Part shown: positions 57,405-64,000 of the stretch, in pieces
Numbering within the stretch: the stretch's first letter is position 1
Layout: the number at the start of each line of letters is the position of its first letter
NCBI GenBank assembly: GCA_021399435.1
Contig: JAJTUP010000004.1
Location: forward strand, 1,550,001-1,614,000
DNA from: Diaporthe sp. PMI_573
Taxonomy: Eukaryota; Ascomycota; Sordariomycetes; Diaporthales; Diaporthaceae
Length of the DNA: 64,000 nucleotides
Direction of reading: 5' to 3'
Position numbers and translations under genes: made by a program
Notes under the pieces: model-generated
Database searches by the model: none
Seen by the model: only the letters and a program-made list of their open reading frames with translations
What the model was told of the DNA's origin: nothing

Positions 57405-58476
57405 TCAAAGCTGCGCTCTAAGCTCCATCTGCTGATCCAAAAAGCTACCCATCGTATTCTCCATACGCTCCCACTTTATCCCCAACAAAGTCTCCGCCCG
57501 CTGCGTATCCACCTTTGGCGGCTCATCAAATGGACCCTCAAGTTTAACATCCAACGCTGGGTACTTCGAGCGCACATACTCAACAACCTGTTCCCACGTC
57601 CAATTCTCATTCGGTCCAGCACTGAGAAGAAATTCCTCAACCTCTCCCCCGGCTCCCGTCTCGACCTCCAGAGCTTTGAGATGGGCATATGCAACGTCTC
57701 GCACGTCTACAGGGCTCATGGGAATAAATGGCTTGGGCGAGTGTAAGCAGCCCCAGAGCATGGAGTTTGTACCATCTAGCCCCTCGGCTGATGTCTGAGT
57801 ATTGTTGCGGCCGAATACGAACGATGGGTGCAGGGTGACGAGGCCGAAGGAAGATTTGTTAGTCTGTACCCACTCCAAGGTAGCGCGGTGGGCGAGGATC
57901 TTAGAGACATGGTACTTCATGCCGCCGCTGGCCATTGGGTCCTCGGGGAAGGTCATGTCAGGATCGACGGGGATGGTGGAGTTGAGTCCTTCTATGGAGA
58001 AGGTTAGATATTGACATCTTAGATTAATAGTAGGAAGTAGGGTTACCTTTAGCAGAGAACTTTCCGGTGACCAGAGCATCCACCGGGATAAGTGCGAGGA
58101 GCGAGGAGACGACGACAATGCGCTTGATCGACTCGATTTTCTTTGCAGCGTCCAGAAGTGCGATCGTGCCCTGCACTGCTGGCTTTAGGTAGTCTGACTT
58201 AAAGTCGGAGCCCTTTCCCGGCATAGGAGAGGCGAGATGGAAGACATATGTGACATCTTCAAGCGCCTTGCTAAACCGATTTGGGCTGGTGAAGTCTGGT
58301 ATGACGGCGAAGTCAAGGTCGGCTGCGTGCTTAGAGAACAGCTTGCGCAGAACGCTAATCTGTTCTTCTTTGCGTACGCTCAGACGGACTTTGTAACCCG
58401 CGACAAGGCTTTGGCTAACGACGTGAGAGCCGATGAAGCCAGTTGCGCCGGTGATGAAGATGAGAGGTTTGGACAT
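57405..58476 (-). CDS. NAD(P)-dependent extended SDR reductase (dihydroflavonol reductase-like)
   Basis: An extended short-chain dehydrogenase of the NAD-dependent epimerase/dihydroflavonol-4-reductase type, near fungal Gre2-like ketone/aldehyde reductases. Exons 58476-58047 and 57991-57405, joined through a 56-base intron, give 338 residues. MSKPLIFITGATGFIGSHVV is the nucleotide-binding Rossmann motif (GATGFIG). KVRLSVRKEEQ suits NADPH use. VFHLASPMPG, VQGTIALLDAAK and IVVVSSL follow. The catalytic pair is YHVSK in GGMKYHVSKILAHRATLEWV. The later blocks LVTLHPSFVFGRN and MSPVDVRDVAYAHLKALEV are also typical. The substrate cannot be told from sequence. The start is taken at the ATG directly before SKPLIFITG rather than at an upstream in-frame codon. 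Confidence 0.88.
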
Positions 58477-59022
58477 AGTGGATGAGAGTGTATGATTCTT
58501 TGGGAGCAAGTTGGGCAAAGAAGTCAACGTCACAATATGCCCCAAACTTTGAGGAAACTATATACTTTTCTTATACTAGGTACCTAGGTAATATGAGTGC
58601 GCACATAGCTTGGTAAGCTTGTAGGCTGGTGTTTGAGGTAATCAGAGGATTACTGATATGGGTGGTTCCACTTAGGCTAGGCCTGATTCGAGATTCAAAG
58701 TGAATAGTGATCCGCATTCTTTTAGCGTACAATATCCCCAAAATGAAGAGTAATCAGTGTCCTTGGTATGAGGTATTTGCAATGCCTGACTACTAATCAT
58801 TGCAGAAGGCTGCTGTGGCAGTCGACCTCGGCACGTCGCTGGCGTTGAACATGTTAATATGATCCACGAAGCTAAACCTCAAGCTAAACTTCGAAACTTC
58901 CAGCTAGACTTCGAAACTTCAAGCTAAACTCCAAGCTTACCTTTAAGCATACCTTCAAGCTCACCTTCAAGACCATTAACTTTTTCTAAAATATCCCGCC
59001 AACGCTTAAAGACACCACCACG
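58477..59022. other. divergent promoter of SDR and tautomerase genes
   Basis: About 545 bases. It includes a 12-base perfect palindrome (CTAGGTACCTAG, 58576-58587) near the SDR side and a repeat tract near the tautomerase start. Confidence 0.5.
58882..58973 (+). repeat. 20-base direct repeat decaying into AAGCTNACCTTC units
   Basis: Two near-identical 20-base units (AGCTAAACTTCGAAACTTCC at 58882 and AGCTAGACTTCGAAACTTCA at 58902) are followed by shorter degenerate units built on AAGCTAAACT, AAGCATACCTTC and AAGCTCACCTTC. They end about 50 bases before the tautomerase start codon, so they probably lie in its promoter or leader. Confidence 0.8.
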
Positions 59023-59478
59023 ATGCCTCTCTGGTTGATCTTCCACCCCGACGGCACTTTCGAAGACGATGCATCCAAAGAAGCTCTCGCCGCCGACATC
59101 GTGAAGATCTATACCGGCGTGGGTCTTCCAGCGTTCTACGTGATCACAAACTTCATCAAGATGCCTGAAAACACCATGCTGGTGGGCGGCAAGGTGCTCA
59201 AAAAAGACAAGCCGTTCATTCGACTCGCGATCGAGCATATCGCCGTGACCCTTCCGAACGAAGATGAAGAGTATAGAAAGGTGTCCAACAGGGTCGATGC
59301 TGCTCTCAAGCCTCACATTGCGGACAAGGGATATGATTGGGAGTTTCACATTGACGAGACGGAGAGGAGGCTGTGGAAGATAAATGGCATGTTTCCTCCG
59401 GCTTTCGGGAGTGAGGGCGAGAAGATCTGGTTTAAAGAAAACTGGGCCGTGCCTTTGGAGAAGGAGCTCCTCGGATGA
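59023..59478 (+). CDS. tautomerase-3 family (cis-CaaD-like) protein
   Basis: A small protein of the tautomerase superfamily, closest to the fungal oxalocrotonate-tautomerase/cis-3-chloroacrylate-dehalogenase-like group. A single exon gives 151 residues, the normal length of this fused, double-motif type. After removal of Met it begins PLWLIFHPDG, so the catalytic N-terminal proline is present. AFYVITNFIKMPENTMLVGG and RLAIEHIAVTLPNEDEEYRK correspond to the second beta-alpha-beta unit region. WEFHIDETERRLWKINGMFP and SEGEKIWFKENWAVPLEK are the fungal C-terminal signature. The physiological substrate is unknown. It is divergent from the SDR gene, but the spacer gives no proof of joint function. 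Confidence 0.85.
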   Translation: MPLWLIFHPDGTFEDDASKEALAADIVKIYTGVGLPAFYVITNFIKMPENTMLVGGKVLKKDKPFIRLAIEHIAVTLPNEDEEYRKVSNRVDAALKPHIADKGYDWEFHIDETERRLWKINGMFPPAFGSEGEKIWFKENWAVPLEKELLG

Positions 59479-60376
59479 GATATTGATAGATGATTGTGAA
59501 TCACTGTGGATGGTATCAACAAGAAGTTGAGCGTTACATTAAAAGCAGTTGTTCTGTCCAAGTTAGTGTCGGCCGAGGGCTCGCCCTCGGCTCCTATTTA
59601 ATGGGCGCGTCCCTTGGTTTGCACTCATCTACCTGCCCCTGTGCCTGTGCCTGTGCCGTTGGCTTCTAAGTGTGACAATGATAGATCTAGGGCTGCACTA
59701 ACGCTTCGATAAGGATCCTCAAGTGCAATATGGGTAAAGTATGCCACTAATATAATTGGCATGCGACTTGGTGGATGTGGAAAGGGGCGCTTTGGTTGCA
59801 AGTGGGAGAGCGTGAACTGAGGTCGCGCGACGGGGGAGGGGGGGTCGCTCCCCTCACTTCGGCGCCGTAATTAGCTAAGTACTTTGAGGAACATAAACAT
59901 AAATCGATAAGTTGTTTGGTCGCACGGTATAGTCAAGCACGTAGTGCAAAACACCACATAGGCACTTGATGGTCCCACCCACTCCTTTATTGAAGCTCTG
60001 ATAGTAGCGCGCGTGCAGATATCGAAAATCGTCACCAAAGTTAATGAGGTGCGTGTGCTTGGATATAACATTTTAATACTTCCGATGACGCACGAAGGGC
60101 CAACCCGGCGTCTTTTGAAGGCATGGCTTCCAGAAAGAGGTTGATGGGCATTTGAGAAGGAGCTGGAGCTGGCTGGTGCCCGTTTACAATATACGAGTGT
60201 CTGACGGCTTCCTTTCTTTACTTCACTGCAGTGTCGTGTGAGAAACTCGAATCTCTACAGATCCCGTTTCATGAAGTTTGGGTCTGAATATTTTCATATG
60301 ATCATGCTCAATGGAATCTATCGTTCAAGATGCAGTTGCATATTTTCATAACATTCGAAAAGATCTGCTTCTCAAC
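59479..60376. other. convergent 3' region, tautomerase and rhodopsin-domain genes
   Basis: About 900 bases. A short CTGTGC hexamer repeat (about three copies) lies near 59638-59657, and a G-run (GGGGGAGGGGGGG) near 59831-59843. No gene is supported. Confidence 0.4.
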
Positions 60377-61670
60377 TTATCGTTGGCTGCTCTGGAGCGT
60401 TACCTCAGAACGGACGACAATCCCTTCACCCTGACTAGTTTCACTCTCACTTTGTCCAACCGTCGTGACAATATTCGTCATACTGTAGTTATTCTTGGTA
60501 AGGCGAAGCTCGTCCTCGTCCTCATCTTTGAGTCGGTGTATCCCCTTGGCGCCCTTGGACCCCGGACCACCACTCCCTCCCCAAGTAACCAGACCTGGTG
60601 CTGACATTGTGTGTGATTGACCCGCGCTGCGATCCGACGATGATACCTTGTTGCGAACAAAGACAAAGAGTGGGTGCATGTTGGGCAGACAGGCTGAGAG
60701 GATCCCGATTGAAGGCTCCACGGCGGACCAGACACAGACAGGGCCCATGTACCACGTTGCGTCTATGGCGGAGGAGAATACGTTCAAATAGTAAATTCGT
60801 ACGACGCTTGCACAACATACACTAGGAGATTGTAAGCATATAGAACTGAACATTGGCAAGCTGAGGCAGGTGATGTCAAACGTGGGAGGTGGGAGATCCG
60901 ACTTACAATCCTCCGAGGAGCATGATGCCACAGACACCGGCCTTCTTGCGGGTAGACATTTGTAGCCTCAGAATTGACGGAATTGGCAAGATCAAGATGA
61001 AGAAGTCGATGAAAAGGTTGATGATGGCCATGACAACAAAGAATAGTCCTGTGTTCAGTGGGCAGCTTCCCTCCGTGTTGCCGGCGAATTTTGTCCAGTA
61101 GAATGAGACCGGCTTGCAACAATTTGCCATGGCGATGACAAAAGTGACAGGATATCCCACAACTAAGAATGCTGCCGTCCAGAGCAGGAAACGAAATCTG
61201 GTGTCGGAGACTTCGAAAATGCGTGTGTAGAGTAGCAGGATGGAGGTTTTGGTCAAGGTTATCGCAGCCGCGAAGACGAAACTGTAGGCATACAGAATCT
61301 ATGGATTTCCATCTGTTAGTGTTTGTAGTCATGCCACACATGACCGGAAGCGCCTCACCTTGGCCGCCATAGAGACATCAACTGCTGTGACAGTCCAGAC
61401 GTGCCGGCCTGCACCGAAATGTCCAGCAGCGAATGACATGCCTCCCGTAGCATACGTCAGGAGCAATGCCGCTACTATCACGCTGTCATCGGCCTTTAAG
61501 GGGGTGCTCGTATAGCGGCGACACCACAGTCTCAGCACGACAGCCACTGTCGCTATCCCGAGCAAGACCGCCACGGCGACATCATTGCCGGAAGTGGGAT
61601 TTTCGTTCAGATCGGTTCCAGCTGGCACCGGACCGAAGATGGCCAATATCGTTGGGTCAATGTCGGTCAT
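60377..61670 (-). CDS. fungal rhodopsin-domain (Pth11-like) integral membrane protein
   Basis: A seven-helix membrane protein with the fungal rhodopsin domain found in Pth11-like receptors and many secondary-metabolite neighbourhoods. Exons 61670-61359, 61298-60907 and 60821-60377 join in phase to 382 residues. The family path is seen in order: ATVAVVLRLWCRRYTSTPLK with ADDSVIVAALLLTYATGG, then ILYAYSFVFAAAITLTKTSI with LLLYTRIFE, then DTRFRFLLWTAAFLVVGY, GSCPLNTGLFFVVMAIINLF, IDFFILILPIPSILRLQMST, RKKAGVCGIMLLGGFVCCAS, YLNVFSSAIDATWYMGPVCV, and WSAVEPSIGILSACLPNMHP. No CFEM domain precedes the helices. The Ser-rich cytosolic tail has an acidic patch (DEDEDELRL). Ligand and role are unknown. 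Confidence 0.87.
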
Positions 61671-62632
61671 TGGGGGTGGTCGAAATGCAGAGAAGTCCCA
61701 AAAAGGGCTGCAGGAACTACGAGACTCGGAAAGGTTCAAGGATGGGTTTTAGGTTTTAGCGGCACCAAGTTGATCATTTGTTGTGGAAGACGGGCTTCTT
61801 CTCCGTGCCTGAAAGGATGCAAGGGGCTTTCGCAATAATACCCAATCCCCCCAAGATCTTCACCAAGGCTTTACATTTTTGGGCAAGCTGTTCTGATTTT
61901 CTGCCCGCGGCTCAAGCGACAGGTCATATCCCGTGGTGGAGCAGTCATTATACCCTTGACATCTACGCAGGGGATATAAAGTTTATCTGGCGACTTCTTT
62001 GCCCAAATTCGAATTCCCAACTAACTCGACTTGGTAGACTGGGCGAATAGTGACCTGGTGGGTCTCAAAAGACCAATGAAAGAGATGATAACAAGGGGAA
62101 AGATTTTATCATCCCTGCGAGGGGACGAGGCCCGGCCCCGGAGCCGGGCGGCCGGGGCTGTTAGATTCGGCAACACCTTCTGAAAGTCCCCATAGTATCG
62201 CCGGCCAAGACCGGTACTGCGCTGCCGATCGATTGCTCCGAGTCAGCTATACTACGAGTACGCAATTGCTGGTGGACTGCGTCTTCGATGGCCTCTTGGC
62301 AGGTTCCTCCCCGAGTGGTAGGGCCCACAAAGCCCCATGTGTATTGAGAATCACTATTGGTGAAATCGGCCAACAGTCGACAGAGCATTGATAAAGATTG
62401 TGACAAAATGCATTCCTGCCCCAGAGTCCGACCAGTTGCGAAACAAGGGGCTGGTCCCATTGTGAGGAAGGCGAAGAGAAGCAGATATTCTGTCTGACCT
62501 GACGCAACCTGGCTTTCTCACCGACGTCGCATTACGGCCACAGCTTCCTTGACAACGATCCACTTACCATCCGCGCACTGCTCACAAACGAGTCTTAGAC
62601 TCTCCAAGAGCCTAGTGTAGAAAGAAGACAAA
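61671..62632. other. divergent promoter of rhodopsin-domain and BAHD-like genes
   Basis: About 960 bases between two divergent starts. A GC-rich short inverted stretch (GGCCCGGCCCCGGAGCCGGG) lies near 62130-62149. No coding frame is supported. Confidence 0.4.
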
Positions 62633-64000
62633 ATGGAACTCGTCGACAAGGATCTTCTGTTCCAAGTCACACCCATCGAGCAGATCAGTCCAAGAGGCTG
62701 GCCAAGATATGCAAGTTCCAACCCCCAGTCCAACCCCAGGTTGCGCATGGACATATGTAGCTGACCATTTTCTCCACCCCAGATCTTTCCGTTTGAGCTG
62801 CCTGAGAACTATGACCTTGATGAGGTGACGCGAATCCTAAGGGATGGCTGGGAAGCCACCTGCCGCCGCATCCCGGTCCTGAAGGGCGAAGCCGTCGCCG
62901 ATCCTGACGGGAAGCAGGGCGGGACGATGAAAATCCAGCTCCTCGACGACAAGGAAAGGCTCGAGCGGATCCAGCCCATCACGGTCAAGGACCTCCGGTC
63001 ACCGGGGGCATACCCCCTGACATTCGCCGAGCTGAAGGAGAAGCATTTCCCCGTGTCCGCCTTTGATCCGGAGGTCTTTACGCGCCGCTACACGTGGCCG
63101 TCTCCCGAGGACCGCCTCCCCATCATGCTCATGCAGTTGAACTTCATCCGGGGCGGCCTGATCCTGAACTGGAACCCGTTCCATATGATCGGTGACGGTA
63201 AGACGTTCTTCACCTGGACTGTGGTCTGGGCGGAAGAGTGCCGGCGGGCCCAGGGGCTCGAGATCAGTGAGCCTTTTGAGTTGCGCCAGAGCACAGTTAG
63301 CGACAGGCGCTACGCCATCAAGCCCCAGGGCCCACCCAGTGGGAAGGCCGGCAGGCTGGAGGATCACCCGCAATATGTGCTCCTGACCGATCCGGCGAAT
63401 CAGCTGGCGAAGGTCCTCAAGGCGGACGGACACGTTGGGCAGATATTCTACTTCTCCAAGGAATCGCTGAAGCAGCTCAAGAAGGATGCGTCTCCTCGTA
63501 ACCCTGCACCAGGCGAGCCGTCGTATATCAGCACCAACGACGCCCTGACGGCGCTCGCCTGGCGCTCTGTCATGGCGGCACAATATCCACCGAAGAAGGT
63601 AAAGGGCGACGAAGTCTCGGTCTTCAACATGGCGGTCGACGGGCGACTGCGCATCCAGCCCCCTATCGACGAGGACACGCTGGGGAGCTTCGTCGAGTTT
63701 ATCGAGGTGAAGATGCCCCTTGGCAGGATGCTGGATAGCAGCGCGAACAGCGTCGCCGAGATCGCGTCACAGCTCCGGAAAGCAATCAATAATATGAACG
63801 AGGACTTCCAAGGGGCCTTCACCAACGATGTCATCCAGCTGACCAACGGCCTGGACGACGTGAGGTTCCTCTCGCCGTCTGCGTTCCTTGACTGCCCCGG
63901 GCTGTGCTGCTCTCAGACTAGCTGGGCCAAGTTCGAGCTGTATGGCTTGCGGTGGGGCCCCGCGTTGGGAGACCGCATCAGGGCGATTAGGTCTCCGAGC
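62633..64000 (+). CDS. BAHD/TRI101-like acyltransferase, truncated by window end
   Basis: A fungal acyl-CoA-dependent O/N-acyltransferase of the chloramphenicol-acetyltransferase-like fold, similar to the trichothecene 3-O-acetyltransferase (TRI101) group. Exon 1 is 62633-62710 (MELVDKDLLFQVTPIEQISP then RGWPRY). The only join in phase with family sequence is at 62783 (IFPFELPENYDLDEVTRILR), so the intron runs GCAAGT...CCCCAG, a GC-AG intron. The catalytic HxxxD motif is NPFHMIGDG; YISTNDALTALAWRSVMAAQ and the late SWAKFELYGLRWGPALG (the DFGWG-equivalent) follow. At least 432 residues are visible and the stop lies beyond the window. Members modify polyketides, terpenoids or amines; self-protection or biosynthetic roles are both known. 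No neighbouring biosynthetic enzyme is in the window apart from the nearby receptor gene. Confidence 0.82.

Noticed and set aside
58576..58587. CTAGGTACCTAG palindrome in the SDR promoter
   Set aside because: TACCTAGGTA-type palindromes are common in fungal intergenic DNA; a single copy is not evidence of an operator.
62999..63583. A 194-codon antisense frame over the BAHD-like gene
   Set aside because: A shadow of the sense exon, which carries the HxxxD motif and family blocks.
1..64000. tRNA, rRNA, CRISPR arrays, transposase genes and terminal inverted repeats
   Set aside because: I looked for B-box-like GGTTCGAATCC on both strands, array-like spaced repeats and transposase-like frames, and found nothing convincing. 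The few TTCGAA matches lie in introns or coding sequence.

Overview
The window is nuclear DNA from a filamentous ascomycete (Pezizomycotina, most likely a Sordariomycete). Genes are split by short GT-AG introns, mostly 50-130 bases with CTAAC/CTGAC-like branch points. Proteins such as HAP5, SEC15, the Mei2-like RRM protein, SLP1 and LAA1 are of the filamentous-fungal type. Families nearly confined to such fungi are also present (rhodopsin-domain/Pth11-like receptor, TRP/ML-like channel, DUF6590-like protein, HeLo/HET-s-like protein). I found no bacterial-style operons, no CRISPR array, no rRNA and no tRNA. The species cannot be named from this stretch.

Layout. 0-11 kb holds core genes: FCF2 (-), HAP5 (+), SEC15 (-) and a Mei2-like meiotic RNA-binding protein (+). 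11.1-13.8 kb is a gene-poor, partly AT-rich gap with a decayed membrane-protein fragment and a 15-base tandem repeat. 13.8-16.6 kb has a dienelactone hydrolase-like gene (+) tail to tail with a Dal5-type MFS transporter (-). 17.4-39.1 kb is dense housekeeping: SLP1 (SUN domain, -), a MCUR1/CCDC90 (DUF1640) protein (+), LAA1 (-), TACO1 (+), PET100 (-), SMP3 (-), SKP1 (+), RPL39 (-; three short exons) and ARL1 (+). 40.7-44 kb has a peroxisomal catalase ending in SKL (+) and a 68-residue cysteine-rich CYSTM-like gene (-).

46.5-52.1 kb is the accessory part: an unrecognised 573-residue gene with a disordered N-terminal half; a 292-residue HET-s-like gene on the other strand (HeLo domain plus two C-terminal repeats resembling the HET-s amyloid prion core); and a 326-residue DUF6590-like gene whose N-terminus carries short Gly-Asn motifs that may be amyloid-like. 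This looks like a locus for heterokaryon incompatibility or amyloid-signalled programmed cell death, with no NLR partner visible. It is the best candidate here for an undescribed system.

52.7-64 kb is mixed: GNAT acetyltransferase (-), TRP/FLC-like channel (-), an extended SDR reductase (-), a tautomerase-3 protein (+), a rhodopsin-domain membrane protein (-), and a BAHD/TRI101-like acyltransferase (+) that runs off the end and whose first intron appears to be GC-AG.

Exon boundaries were placed by eye from splice motifs and reading phase; allow about one base of error.
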